Source of the DNA: Poseidonibacter lekithochrous
Lineage (GTDB): Bacteria; Campylobacterota; Campylobacteria; Campylobacterales; Arcobacteraceae
DNA length: 64,000 nt
Assembly: GCF_013283835.1 (NCBI RefSeq)
Contig: NZ_CP054052.1
Location: forward strand, 3,038,001 to 3,102,000
Direction of reading: 5' to 3'
The notes beneath the pieces were generated by a model. That model searched no databases, was not told the DNA's origin, and worked only from the letters and a program-made list of their open reading frames with translations. Position numbers and translations under genes: made by a program. This document shows positions 32,632 through 42,687 of this stretch, one piece after another. The stretch's first letter is position 1; every line of letters starts with the position of its first letter.

Positions 32632-33138
32632 ATGGGAATTAAAGTAGTACCAAGACACGGTAAATCATTTAAAGACAAATTATATCTACCTGCAATTGCA
32701 GGGGGAATGAAAACAACTTTTAAACACTTTGTAAAAAACTTAAAAGATGTAGATAACCTAAAAACAATGCAATACCCAGAGGTTCAACCTGATGATCTTA
32801 ATGAAAGATACAGAGGGGTTCATAGACTTACAAAATGGGAAGATGAAACTGAAAAATGTGTTGCTTGTTATATGTGTGCAACAGCATGTCCTGCTGATTG
32901 TATTTTTATTGAAGCAGAAGAGAGATTTGATGATCACGATGAAAAACGACCTAAAGAATTCAAAATTGATTTATTAGAGTGTGTATTCTGTGGTTATTGT
33001 GTTGAAGCTTGTCCTTGTGATGCAATTAGAATGGATACAGGTATCTTTTCATTTACAGCAGGAACAAGAGAAGAGTTTGTATTAGATAAAAAAGCTTTAA
33101 TGGCAAACGAAAGATCAAAGGATTTAGATAATGATTGA
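32632..33138 (+). CDS. nuoI: NADH-quinone oxidoreductase subunit I
   Basis: A 168-residue ferredoxin-like subunit with clusters N6a and N6b. Two full 4Fe-4S motifs are visible: CVACYMCATACPADC and CVFCGYCVEACPCDA. It passes electrons to NuoB. One base separates it from nuoH and it overlaps nuoJ by eight bases. Confidence 0.96.
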   Translation: MGIKVVPRHGKSFKDKLYLPAIAGGMKTTFKHFVKNLKDVDNLKTMQYPEVQPDDLNERYRGVHRLTKWEDETEKCVACYMCATACPADCIFIEAEERFDDHDEKRPKEFKIDLLECVFCGYCVEACPCDAIRMDTGIFSFTAGTREEFVLDKKALMANERSKDLDND

Positions 33139-33658
33139 TTTAATTTTTATTGCATTAGCTTTTTCAGCAATATCTGGTGCAATTGCTATGATTGTATATG
33201 CAAATCCAATGTACAGTGCTCTTGGGGTTTTAATCTCAATGTTAAGTGTTGCAGGAATGTTTGCTTTACTTAATGCCACTTTCCTTTTCTTAGTTCAAAT
33301 CATTGTTTATGCAGGTGCTATTATGACTTTGATTTTATTCATCTTAATGTTCTTAAATATTAAAGAAGAAGATTTACCAAAAGAACCAAAGAAATATACA
33401 TTAATAGCATTAGGTGCTGTTGTTATGATTCCTTTAAATATCTTAATATTAAAAGCTGTAGCTAAACTTCCTGCAAAAGATTTTAATATTACAAACAGTG
33501 ATTTTGGAGATATTAAACCAATTGGTATTCAACTTTATAATAATTGGTTATTAGCATTTGAGTTAATCTCAATTCTATTGTTAGTTGCATTAATTGGATC
33601 TGTTGTATTAGCAAAGAAAAGATCATCAAAAATCACAAACACAGGAGATGAAGCATGA
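33131..33658 (+). CDS. nuoJ: NADH-quinone oxidoreductase subunit J
   Basis: A 175-residue membrane subunit with five hydrophobic helices. The conserved third-helix segment QIIVYAGAIMTLILFILMFL is present; in known structures this region contains the pi-bulge. It overlaps nuoI by eight and nuoK by four bases. Confidence 0.93.
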   Translation: MIDLIFIALAFSAISGAIAMIVYANPMYSALGVLISMLSVAGMFALLNATFLFLVQIIVYAGAIMTLILFILMFLNIKEEDLPKEPKKYTLIALGAVVMIPLNILILKAVAKLPAKDFNITNSDFGDIKPIGIQLYNNWLLAFELISILLLVALIGSVVLAKKRSSKITNTGDEA

Positions 33659-33969
33659 TATCATTAACATCTTATGCCTTTGTATCAATGGCTCTATTTT
33701 CTATTGGGGTAATAGGTGTAATTGCAAGAAGAAATGTATTTGTAATTTATATGTCTATTGAAATGATGTTAAATGGTATTAACTTATTCCTAGTAACATT
33801 TGCTAGATACCATTTTAGTATGGACCCTCAAGTTGTAACAGTTATGGTAATTGCAATTGCTGCTGCGGAAGCTGCTATTTTCTTATCAGTAATTATTCTA
33901 TTATATCGATCAAGAAAATCTCTTGATACTGATATCTTTACAACTCTTACACAAGGAGAAAAATCATGA
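33655..33969 (+). CDS. nuoK: NADH-quinone oxidoreductase subunit K
   Basis: A 104-residue membrane subunit with three helices. The two membrane glutamates important for proton transfer are visible, in MSIEMMLNGINL and in AAAEAAIFLS. Length matches the family. It overlaps both neighbours by four bases. Confidence 0.94.
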   Translation: MISLTSYAFVSMALFSIGVIGVIARRNVFVIYMSIEMMLNGINLFLVTFARYHFSMDPQVVTVMVIAIAAAEAAIFLSVIILLYRSRKSLDTDIFTTLTQGEKS

Positions 33970-35852
33970 GTACATCACTACTTGTATGGATAATTTTAGC
34001 TCCTTTATTAGGTGCTATTTTATTAGGTGGTTTATATTTATATCATATTAAAAAAGAAAAAGTTTCTGAATTAACTTTTTCACTAATTGGATGTATTACT
34101 CCTTTGATATCATTTTTAATAACTTTATCTTTATTCTTAAGAATGAATGATGAAGGTATTATTTTTAAACAGCAATTATTCACATGGATTAATATTGATA
34201 AACTAAATATCGATATGGCATTACTTGGCGATAACTTATCAATTTTTATGACTATGTTTGTAACATTTGTTGGATGGTTAATTCACATTTATGCAATTGG
34301 TTATATGAGAGGTGATAATGGTTTTGGTAAGTTCTTTGCTTATTTCAATTTATTCTTAGCTTCAATGTTAATTTTAGTATTAGCAGATAACCCAATTATT
34401 CTTTTCATTGGATGGGAAGGTGTTGGAGTTTGTTCATATTTACTAATTAAATTCTATTATGGAAAATCAGAAAATATTATCGCAGCAAATAAAGCATTTA
34501 TTGCAAATAGAGTTGGAGATTTTGGTTTCTTACTTGGAGTTGTAACTTTATTCTTTGCACTAGGAGAAGTTGATTTATCATTTGCTTCAATAGAATCAAA
34601 TATTTCAAATGCTTCAAATGAATTATTAATCCTTTCTGGATTCTTGTTATTTGTAGGAGCTATGGGAAAATCAGCACAGGTTCCATTATATGTATGGCTT
34701 CCAGATGCAATGGCAGGACCAACTCCAATTTCGGCATTAATTCATGCTGCTACTATGGTAACAGCTGGTGTTTATATGGTTGCAAGATTCCACTTCTTAT
34801 ATTCAGGTATTGAAGAGATTGGATTATTTATTGCATACATTGGAGCAATATCTGCACTATTTGCAGCAGTAATTGCAACAAGACAAACAGACATCAAAAA
34901 AATTCTTGCTTACTCAACAATGAGTCAATTAGGGTATATGTTTATTGCAGTTGGTCTTGGGTTTTATTCAACTGGACTATTCCATGTATTTACACATGCA
35001 TTCTTTAAAGCCATGTTATTCATGGGTGCTGGTGGTATTATTATAGCACTTCACCATGAACAAAATATCTTTAAGATTGCACAACATAGAGCTCAACTTC
35101 CTATAATTGGAGCAACGTTCTTAGTTGGAGTTATAGCAATTTCAGGTATTCCACCATTCTCTGGTTTCTTCTCAAAAGATGCAATCTTAGCAGCAGCATT
35201 CCAAGAAGGTGAATATTTAATTTGGGCAATTGCATTAGGAACAGCATTTTTAACAGCATTTTACATGTTTAGAATGTATTTTATTATATTTGTTGCACCA
35301 ACAAAACATAGATCACAATATACATACACATCTAAAACAATTACAATTCCATTACTAATATTAGCAATTGGAGCAATTGGGGCTGGGTTCTTAAACTTAC
35401 CAACAATATTTGGTGGAGAACATTTAGTTGATACTTGGTTAGGACAATTAAATTCTAAGACAATTCATATGAGTCACTTAACAGAATGGATATTAGTGAT
35501 CACTTCAGTTGCAGTTGCATCTGCTGGTATTTACGTTTCATATAAAAAGTATGCAAACTTTGATGTTACTAAACCAGAAGAAGAAGTGGGATTAATTGGA
35601 AATAAATTCTATGTTGATGAAATTTATGATGCAATTTTTGTTAAAACTTCAAAAAAACTATCAGTATTTATTGATAAAGTTTTAGATGACAAAATTATTG
35701 ATGGATTTATTATGAGTTCATCAAAAGGTTTTGTTAACTTAGGTAAAAAAGTTGCAATGATTCAAAATGCAAATGTAAGATTTTACGCACTATTCATGTT
35801 ATTAGGAATGACTTGTGTGTTTATCTATTTATTAACTACTTTAGGATTATAG
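33966..35852 (+). CDS. nuoL: NADH-quinone oxidoreductase subunit L
   Basis: An antiporter-like proton-pumping subunit of 628 residues with about sixteen helices and the C-terminal lateral helix. Conserved segments are visible: GWEGVGVCSYLLI near residues 149-161 with the key glutamate, KSAQVPLYVWLPDAMAGPTPISALIHAATMV (given in part) near 235-265, and the lysine and histidines of the proton path. It overlaps nuoK by four bases. Confidence 0.96.
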   Translation: MSTSLLVWIILAPLLGAILLGGLYLYHIKKEKVSELTFSLIGCITPLISFLITLSLFLRMNDEGIIFKQQLFTWINIDKLNIDMALLGDNLSIFMTMFVTFVGWLIHIYAIGYMRGDNGFGKFFAYFNLFLASMLILVLADNPIILFIGWEGVGVCSYLLIKFYYGKSENIIAANKAFIANRVGDFGFLLGVVTLFFALGEVDLSFASIESNISNASNELLILSGFLLFVGAMGKSAQVPLYVWLPDAMAGPTPISALIHAATMVTAGVYMVARFHFLYSGIEEIGLFIAYIGAISALFAAVIATRQTDIKKILAYSTMSQLGYMFIAVGLGFYSTGLFHVFTHAFFKAMLFMGAGGIIIALHHEQNIFKIAQHRAQLPIIGATFLVGVIAISGIPPFSGFFSKDAILAAAFQEGEYLIWAIALGTAFLTAFYMFRMYFIIFVAPTKHRSQYTYTSKTITIPLLILAIGAIGAGFLNLPTIFGGEHLVDTWLGQLNSKTIHMSHLTEWILVITSVAVASAGIYVSYKKYANFDVTKPEEEVGLIGNKFYVDEIYDAIFVKTSKKLSVFIDKVLDDKIIDGFIMSSSKGFVNLGKKVAMIQNANVRFYALFMLLGMTCVFIYLLTTLGL

Positions 35853-35853
35853 T

Positions 35854-37341
35854 ATGAGTTCAGATATACTTTCGTTTATTATATTTTTACCTGCAATTGT
35901 TGCATTTGGTTTAATGCTTACAACTAGGGATGTTAATACAATCAGAAATATTGCATTTTTGACTACTACAGTTATTTTAGCACTTGTACTAAAGATTTAT
36001 ATAGAGTTCATTCCTGGTGAAGGAATGCAGTTTGTAACAAATGTACCTTGGATTGAAACTTATGGTATTAATTATTATGTAGGTTTAGATGGATTTTCTT
36101 TAACTATTTTAATGATGATTGCCATCTTAATACCAACTTCTTATTTATTATTATGGGAAGGTAGAACTAAAGGTTACTGGATTAATATGTTATTAGTTCA
36201 AACAGGGGTAACTGGTACATTATTATCACTTGATGTTGTATTATTCTATTTCTTCTGGGAAGTAATGTTATTACCAGTTTTCTTAATGATTGGTTCATAC
36301 GGTTTTGGTGAAAAGGTATATACAACTATTAAAGTAACAGTTTATACAATGGTTGGTTCATTATTAATGTTCATTGCTATTTTATACTTAGGTGTTGCTT
36401 ATCATGCAGAATTTGGTACATGGTCATTTGCTTATAATGAGCTAATGAAAATAACTACAATTGATTACAATACTAAAGTATGGTTGTTCCTTGGATTCTT
36501 AGCAGCATTTGCAATTAAAATTCCTATTTTCCCTCTTCATACATGGATTATGGAAACATATAAAAATGCTCCTACTGGTGCAGTTTTCTTATTATCTTCA
36601 ATAATGGCTAAACTTGGAGTTTATGCAATTGTAAGATTTATGATTCCTATTTTCCCAGAAATTTATATTGAATTCTCAGTTTATTTTGTGGCTATTGGTT
36701 TATTTGGTTTAGTTTATTTTGGAATTGCAGCACTTATGCAAGATGATATAAAAAGAATGTTTGCTTACTCATCAGCATCACATTTAAGTTTCATTGCAGC
36801 TGGTATTTTCTCACTAAATGAATATGGTATCAATGGAGCTTTATATTTAATTATAGCTCATGCTATTGCAACAGGTGCATTATTCTTACTTATAGGATTA
36901 ATTCACGAAGAAACTGGATTTAAAACTATTAAAGACTTAGGTGGAATAGCAAAGCAAGCTCCTGTATTAACTTTTATATTTGCAATTATGTTATTTGCAA
37001 ATGTTGGATTACCAGGAACTAATGGATTTGTTTCAGAGTTATTAATCATATTTGGTATTTATGAGTTTAATCATACCCTTGGATATATCTCAGCTACTAC
37101 AGTTGTTATTGGAGCTTCATATATGTTATGGATGTTTCAAAGAGCTATTTTACAAGATAGACCAGAGGGAAGCCCCGTTCTAAAAATGAGAGACTTAAAA
37201 ATTAAAGAAATGATTGGTTTAGCACCATGGGTAATTTTAGTATTCTTAATGGGACTATATCCAGAAATTTTTATTAATAAGTTTGAACCAACAGTTACAC
37301 ATTACTTAAATGACATTTTACATATTGGAGCATCAAAATGA
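35854..37341 (+). CDS. nuoM: NADH-quinone oxidoreductase subunit M
   Basis: An antiporter-like proton-pumping subunit of 495 residues with about fourteen helices. The [14 protein letters not shown] segment with its conserved glutamate and the [19 protein letters not shown] segment with the proton-path lysine are present. One base separates it from nuoL, and it overlaps nuoN by four. Confidence 0.95.
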   Translation: MSSDILSFIIFLPAIVAFGLMLTTRDVNTIRNIAFLTTTVILALVLKIYIEFIPGEGMQFVTNVPWIETYGINYYVGLDGFSLTILMMIAILIPTSYLLLWEGRTKGYWINMLLVQTGVTGTLLSLDVVLFYFFWEVMLLPVFLMIGSYGFGEKVYTTIKVTVYTMVGSLLMFIAILYLGVAYHAEFGTWSFAYNELMKITTIDYNTKVWLFLGFLAAFAIKIPIFPLHTWIMETYKNAPTGAVFLLSSIMAKLGVYAIVRFMIPIFPEIYIEFSVYFVAIGLFGLVYFGIAALMQDDIKRMFAYSSASHLSFIAAGIFSLNEYGINGALYLIIAHAIATGALFLLIGLIHEETGFKTIKDLGGIAKQAPVLTFIFAIMLFANVGLPGTNGFVSELLIIFGIYEFNHTLGYISATTVVIGASYMLWMFQRAILQDRPEGSPVLKMRDLKIKEMIGLAPWVILVFLMGLYPEIFINKFEPTVTHYLNDILHIGASK

Positions 37342-38858
37342 GTGAATTTATATATTTAATTCCAGCATTAACTGTATTAACAGGTGCATTAGTACTTATG
37401 TTTATGAGTATGTACGAAAGTTTTACAGTTAAAAACTTTATTGTTGTTTCTTGTATTTTCTTATTTATTGCATTTGGATTTTCATTATCACAAATTGGTG
37501 AAGCATATTCTGTTCAACCATATAATGATTTATTAAATAATGTATTAATATTTGATTCTTTTTCAAACTTCTTTAATATTTTACTAATAGCAGGAACAAT
37601 ATTAACACTATTAATTGGTGAACATTACTTCCAACATAGAGAATACTTTAAAGGTGAATTTTTCTCAATTTTATTATTTGCACTATTTGGAATGATGGTA
37701 TTAGGATATTCAAACGAATTAGTAACAGCATATATTGCTCTTGAAATTGCTTCTTTTGCAGTTTATATTATGGTTGGATACAACACTGAAGACTCAAAAA
37801 GAGTTGAAGCAATATTTAAATATCTAGTATTAGGTTCATTTATTGGAGCATTTTACTTATTAGGTGTTGTTTTAGTTTATGGAGCATCTGCTACTACAAA
37901 CTTAAGTGAATTATCTGTATTTATTAATTCTGCATCTGATGACCAAATGATTTTAGTGTACATAGGGTTAACATTAATTCTATTTACATTCCTATTTAAA
38001 ATTGCAGCATTTCCATTCCAATCTTGGGTACTTGATGTATATAGAGGTGCACCTATGGTTGTTACTGCGTATATGGCATCAACATTTAAAATTGCTATAT
38101 TCTCATTTTTCCTTAGAGCATTTTTACAAGACTTCGGATTAACTCTTGATTTCTGGGATACAATTATTTCAGTAATTATTGTATTTACTTTAGTATTTGG
38201 TACATGGTTAGCAGTAACACAAAAAATTGTAAAAAGAATGCTTGCAGCTTCTTCAATTGTGCACACTGGTTACTTATTATTAGCATTCATCGCATTAAGT
38301 TACAAAGATGGACAAATTGTAAATATTGAATCTGCTTATGCAACAATGTTCTATTTAATTGCATACCTTTTATCTGCTCTTGGAGCATTTGGTCTTGCAT
38401 CTCATATTATTTCAGAAACAAATGTAAGAGTTACATATGACGATTTCAAAGGTTTAGCAAAAGAGAGACCATTCTTAGCTGCAATGATGACAATATTCTT
38501 ATTCTCATTAGCAGGGATTCCTTCAACTATTGGATTCATTGGTAAATTTTATGTATTCACTGAAGCAATTAACGCTGGATATGCAGGATTAACTGTATTG
38601 GCTGTATTTGCAACAATTGTATCAGTTTACTACTACTTTAAACTAATTGCAGTTATGTATTTTTATCCAACAAAACAAGAATGTATATCTGTAGAATTTA
38701 ATGATAAGAGAGTTTCAACTTATGCAATTGCATTTGTTGCAATCTTGACTGTTTTAGGTGGGGTTGGATCTGCAATTGTATTCTTTATCCCTGCATTAAA
38801 TATTGACCAAATTATTATACTTGCTCAAACAGCAGTACAATCTTTATTTATAAAATAG
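37338..38858 (+). CDS. nuoN: NADH-quinone oxidoreductase subunit N
   Basis: The third antiporter-like subunit, 506 residues and about fourteen helices. The segments [20 protein letters not shown], with the conserved lysine and tryptophan, and [17 protein letters not shown], with the glutamate, are clear. It is the last gene of the nuo operon. A hairpin with a T-rich tail follows immediately. Confidence 0.95.
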   Translation: MSEFIYLIPALTVLTGALVLMFMSMYESFTVKNFIVVSCIFLFIAFGFSLSQIGEAYSVQPYNDLLNNVLIFDSFSNFFNILLIAGTILTLLIGEHYFQHREYFKGEFFSILLFALFGMMVLGYSNELVTAYIALEIASFAVYIMVGYNTEDSKRVEAIFKYLVLGSFIGAFYLLGVVLVYGASATTNLSELSVFINSASDDQMILVYIGLTLILFTFLFKIAAFPFQSWVLDVYRGAPMVVTAYMASTFKIAIFSFFLRAFLQDFGLTLDFWDTIISVIIVFTLVFGTWLAVTQKIVKRMLAASSIVHTGYLLLAFIALSYKDGQIVNIESAYATMFYLIAYLLSALGAFGLASHIISETNVRVTYDDFKGLAKERPFLAAMMTIFLFSLAGIPSTIGFIGKFYVFTEAINAGYAGLTVLAVFATIVSVYYYFKLIAVMYFYPTKQECISVEFNDKRVSTYAIAFVAILTVLGGVGSAIVFFIPALNIDQIIILAQTAVQSLFIK

Positions 38859-38898
38859 ACTGTTACAAATTCACACAGTCTAATTAATTTTTTCTTTT
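38857..38898 (+). terminator. Terminator of the nuo operon
   Basis: AGACTGT (38857-38863) and ACAGTCT (38875-38881) form a 7-bp stem with an 11-base loop starting at the nuoN stop, followed by a T-rich stretch. A second hairpin, CATAAAGCC with GGCTTTATG (38922-38948), with CTTTTT downstream, gives a back-up. Confidence 0.65.
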
Positions 38899-38955
38899 AA
38901 GATACACTTAAACTTATTTTTCATAAAGCCTATTTTATGGGCTTTATGAAGCTTT

Positions 38956-38973
38956 TTCGTATAACATTCGTAT
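38956..38973 (+). promoter_or_regulatory. Direct repeat upstream of frdC
   Basis: TTCGTAT occurs twice at an 11-base step (38956-38962 and 38967-38973), one helical turn apart, about 105 bases before frdC. Such spacing is typical of response-regulator sites. A possible -10 (TATATT) lies nearer the gene, around 39030. Regulatory function is only suggested by spacing. Confidence 0.3.
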
Positions 38974-39077
38974 GATATTTCATAAATAAATCACTTCTCA
39001 TCTAATCATAAGTCAAGTACCTTTAGGCTACTATATTGCTATTGTTCAAATAATCAAATCACAAGAAAGGATAGGAA

Positions 39078-39872
39078 ATGAGTGACCTAATAGAAGGTTA
39101 TTTAGGTAAGACGGTTGAGGGAAAGAAAAGTAGGCTACCTGCTAAACTAGATTATCTACAAAGTGCGACTGGTGGTTTTTTAGCGCTATTTATGTGGGGG
39201 CATATGTTATTAGTATCTTCGATATTAATTTCTAATGACTTTATGTACACTATTACTAAGCTTTTAGAAGCTAGTTTTATTTTTGAGGGAGGAAATCCTT
39301 TATTAGTAACAATTGCTGCGGTTGTTGTGTTCGTAATTTTTATAGCACATGCTGGTCTTGGAATGAGAAAACTTCCTGGTAACTTCAAACAATATCAAGT
39401 AATGAAAGCTCATGCTAAACACATGAATCACGATGACACTAAGTTATGGTTTACACAAGCAGGAACTGGTTTTGCTATGTTCTTCTTAGGTTCTGTACAC
39501 TTATACATTATTGCAACTAATTCTGATGCAATTGGTCCATATGCTTCTGCTGACAGAATCTGGTCTGAGTGGATGTGGCCATTATACATCTTATTATTAA
39601 TAGCTGTTGAATTACATGGAACAATTGGTCTTTACAGATTAAGTGTTAAATGGGGATGGTTCGATGGTGATAATCCAAGAGAAAATAGAAAAAAACTTAA
39701 ACAAGTTAAATGGGGACTTACTGTGTTCTTCCTTGCATTAGGATTTGCATCTTTAGCTGCATACATGAAAATTGGTATGGATCACGCTGATAAAGCTGGT
39801 GAAAGATATGTACCAACTGCAAAAGTAATGGAATACAAAATGACAAATAAAACTTCTGGGAGAATTGCATAA
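39078..39872 (+). CDS. frdC: Fumarate reductase cytochrome b subunit
   Basis: A 264-residue di-heme membrane anchor that passes electrons from menaquinol to FrdAB. It has five hydrophobic helices and histidines in the right places for two hemes: [20 protein letters not shown] and ELHGTIG, matching the four heme ligands known from Wolinella FrdC. Length is close to that enzyme (256). AGGATAGGAA precedes the ATG. The order frdC-frdA-frdB is the Campylobacterota pattern. Confidence 0.94.
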   Translation: MSDLIEGYLGKTVEGKKSRLPAKLDYLQSATGGFLALFMWGHMLLVSSILISNDFMYTITKLLEASFIFEGGNPLLVTIAAVVVFVIFIAHAGLGMRKLPGNFKQYQVMKAHAKHMNHDDTKLWFTQAGTGFAMFFLGSVHLYIIATNSDAIGPYASADRIWSEWMWPLYILLLIAVELHGTIGLYRLSVKWGWFDGDNPRENRKKLKQVKWGLTVFFLALGFASLAAYMKIGMDHADKAGERYVPTAKVMEYKMTNKTSGRIA

Positions 39873-41857
39873 TGAAAATTAATTACTGTGATGCATTAGT
39901 TATTGGTGGAGGACTAGCTGGGTTAAGAGCTGCCGTTGCTTCACAAAAAAAGGGATTAAACTCAATTGTATTATCATTAGTTCCTGTTAAAAGATCTCAC
40001 TCTGCAGCTGCTCAAGGTGGTATGCAAGCATCTTTAGGTAACTCTAAAATGTCTGATGGAGATAATGAAGATTTACACTTTGCTGATACTGTAAAAGGTT
40101 CTGACTGGGGATGTGATCAAGACGTTGCAAGAATGTTCGTACATACTGCACCAAAAGCTATTAGAGAACTTGCTGGTTGGGGTGTTCCTTGGACTAGAGT
40201 TAGAGAAGGTTCAAGAGAAGCTGTAATCAATGCTAAGAAAACTACAATTACTGAAGATGCTGACAGACATGGTTTAATTATGTCTAGAGACTTTGGTGGT
40301 ACTAAAAAATGGAGAACTTGTTATACTGCTGATGCAACTGGACATACTATGTTATTCGGTGTTGCTAATGAAGCTTTAAGACAAGACGTTGATATTAGAG
40401 ATAGAAAAGAAGCTATTTCTTTAATTCACGAAAATAACAGATGTTACGGTGCAATCGTAAGAGATTTAATTACTGGTGAATTAGAAGCATACGTTTCTAA
40501 AGGTACATGTATCGCAACAGGTGGATATGGTAGAGTATTTAAACAAACTACTAATGCTGTAATCTGTGAAGGTATCGGTGCTGCTATCGCTTTAGAAACT
40601 GGTGTTGCTACACTTGGTAACATGGAAGCAGTACAATTTCACCCAACTCCAATTGTTCCTTCAGGTATTTTATTAACTGAAGGTTGTAGAGGTGATGGTG
40701 GAATCTTAAGAGATGTTGATGGTCATAGATTTATGCCAGATTACGAACCAGAAAAGAAAGAACTTGCTTCAAGAGACGTTGTTTCAAGAAGAATGATTGA
40801 GCACATTAGAAATGGTAAAGGTGTACCTTCTCCATACGGTGAGCATATCTGGTTAGATATTTCTATTCTAGGTAGAGAACACATTGAGAAAAACTTAAGA
40901 GATGTACAAGAAATTTGTCAAATCTTTAATGGTATTGATCCTGCTGATGAGGGTAAAAAAGGTTGGGCTCCAGTTCTTCCTATGCAACATTACTCTATGG
41001 GTGGAATTAGAACTAAACCAACTGGTGAATCTCAAAACTTAAACGGTTTATTCGCTTGTGGTGAAGCCGCTTGTTGGGATATGCATGGATTTAACAGACT
41101 TGGTGGAAACTCAGTATCTGAAACAGTTGTTGCTGGTATGATTATTGGTAACTACTTTGCAGATTATTGTTTAACTAATGATGTTACAATTCCTACTGCT
41201 ACTGTTCAAAAATTCATGGATAAGCAAGATGCTTATTTAGATGAAATTTTAGCATATAACGGTACTGAAGATATCTTCAGAATTAAAAACAAAATGCAAA
41301 ACCTAATGGACAACAAAGTTGGTATCTTTAGAGATGGAACTGGACTTGCTGAAGCAGTTGATGAATTAGAAGACTTATTAAAGAAAACTAAACAAATCAA
41401 TGTTAAATCTAAAGAAAGAGTTGGTAACCCTGAATTAGAAGAAGCTTATAGAGTTCCAAGAATGCTTAAAGTTGCACTTTGTGTTGCTAAGGGTGGTAGA
41501 GAGAGAACTGAATCTAGAGGTGCTCACTATAGAGAAGATTACCTTAAAAGAGATGATGCAAACTGGTTAAACAGAACATTAACTTCTTGGCCAGATGAAA
41601 ATGATACTCAACCTACAATTACATATGAAGAACTTGACATTATGACTATGGAAATGCCTCCAGCATTTAGAGGTTATGGTGCTAAGGGTATGATTATTGA
41701 AAATGAAACATCAGCTGTAAGACAAGCAGAAGTAGATGAAATTACTGAAAAAATGCAAGCTGAAGGTAAAGATAGACACGAAATTCAAGATGCATTAATG
41801 CCATTTAGTTTACCAATGAACTATAGAGAGAAAAATGAAAGAGCAGGAGATAAATAA
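39872..41857 (+). CDS. frdA: Fumarate reductase flavoprotein subunit
   Basis: A 661-residue FAD-containing catalytic subunit that reduces fumarate. The N-terminal dinucleotide-binding [10 protein letters not shown] is at residues 12-21. [14 protein letters not shown] carries the histidine used for covalent FAD. The active-site region reads [11 protein letters not shown]. Length matches epsilonproteobacterial FrdA. It overlaps both frdC and frdB by one base, indicating tight coupling. Confidence 0.96.
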   Translation: MKINYCDALVIGGGLAGLRAAVASQKKGLNSIVLSLVPVKRSHSAAAQGGMQASLGNSKMSDGDNEDLHFADTVKGSDWGCDQDVARMFVHTAPKAIRELAGWGVPWTRVREGSREAVINAKKTTITEDADRHGLIMSRDFGGTKKWRTCYTADATGHTMLFGVANEALRQDVDIRDRKEAISLIHENNRCYGAIVRDLITGELEAYVSKGTCIATGGYGRVFKQTTNAVICEGIGAAIALETGVATLGNMEAVQFHPTPIVPSGILLTEGCRGDGGILRDVDGHRFMPDYEPEKKELASRDVVSRRMIEHIRNGKGVPSPYGEHIWLDISILGREHIEKNLRDVQEICQIFNGIDPADEGKKGWAPVLPMQHYSMGGIRTKPTGESQNLNGLFACGEAACWDMHGFNRLGGNSVSETVVAGMIIGNYFADYCLTNDVTIPTATVQKFMDKQDAYLDEILAYNGTEDIFRIKNKMQNLMDNKVGIFRDGTGLAEAVDELEDLLKKTKQINVKSKERVGNPELEEAYRVPRMLKVALCVAKGGRERTESRGAHYREDYLKRDDANWLNRTLTSWPDENDTQPTITYEELDIMTMEMPPAFRGYGAKGMIIENETSAVRQAEVDEITEKMQAEGKDRHEIQDALMPFSLPMNYREKNERAGDK

Positions 41858-42588
41858 TGAGCTTAGAAAAAGGTAGAGAAATCACGATATCGGTTCTTAA
41901 GTTTAATCCAAGAAGTAAGGTTTCTAAACCTCACTTCGTTGATTATAAATTAGAAGAAACTCCAGGAATGACTCTTTTCATTGCATTAATGAAAATTAGA
42001 GAAGAGTACGATCCCGATTTATCATTTGACTTCGTTTGTAGAGCTGGAATCTGTGGTTCTTGTGGAATGGTAGTTAATGGTAAACCTGCACTTGCTTGTA
42101 GAACATTAATTGCTAATTACCCTACAGGTGTTTTACAATTAATGCCTATGCCAGCATTCGAATTAATCAAAGATTTATCTGTTAATACAGGTAAATGGAT
42201 GGATGATATGTCTAAGAGAGTTCAATCTTGGATTGTAACTAACGAAGAAACTGATATTACTAAAATGGAAGAAAGAGTTGATCCAGATGTAGCGGATGAA
42301 ACTTTCGAACTTGATAGATGTATCGAATGTGGTATTTGTGTTGCTTCTTGTGGTACAAAATTAATGAGACCTGACTTCGTTGGACCTGTTGGATTAAACA
42401 GAGTTGCAAGATTTGAAGTAGATCCTCATGATCAAAGAACTGCTGAAGACTTCTATGAGTTAATCGGTGATGATGATGGTATCTTTGGTTGTATGTCTTT
42501 ACTAGCTTGTGAAGATCATTGTCCAAAACACTTACCATTACAAAACAAAATTGCTTACTTAAGAAGAAAACTAGTAGCATTAAGATAA
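41857..42588 (+). CDS. frdB: Fumarate reductase iron-sulfur subunit
   Basis: A 243-residue subunit with three clusters linking FrdC to FrdA. The 2Fe-2S ligands are in [10 protein letters not shown] and the following ALACRT. The 4Fe-4S motif is [11 protein letters not shown], and the 3Fe-4S ligands are in [12 protein letters not shown]. It ends the operon at a strong hairpin. Confidence 0.96.
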   Translation: MSLEKGREITISVLKFNPRSKVSKPHFVDYKLEETPGMTLFIALMKIREEYDPDLSFDFVCRAGICGSCGMVVNGKPALACRTLIANYPTGVLQLMPMPAFELIKDLSVNTGKWMDDMSKRVQSWIVTNEETDITKMEERVDPDVADETFELDRCIECGICVASCGTKLMRPDFVGPVGLNRVARFEVDPHDQRTAEDFYELIGDDDGIFGCMSLLACEDHCPKHLPLQNKIAYLRRKLVALR

Positions 42589-42616
42589 TTACGAAGGGGC
42601 TCACCCCTTTGTAATT
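42587..42616 (+). terminator. Terminator of the frd operon
   Basis: AATTAC (42587-42592) pairs with GTAATT (42611-42616), and inside it AAGGGG pairs with CCCCTT around a CTCA loop. The hairpin starts on the frdB stop codon. The trailing T run is weak. Confidence 0.6.
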
Positions 42617-42687
42617 CCTTTAAATTAAGTATGAAAAGTTAAGTATCAAATTTTGGTATTTAGCTTTTTTTATTTTAGGGAGATATA

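Noticed and set aside
39050-39070. FNR-type site before frdC (TTG...ATCAA)
   Set aside because: The half-sites are six bases apart instead of four and the left half is poor.
42260-42604. 114-codon frame opposite frdB
   Set aside because: Low-complexity histidine-rich antisense frame over a conserved gene and its terminator.
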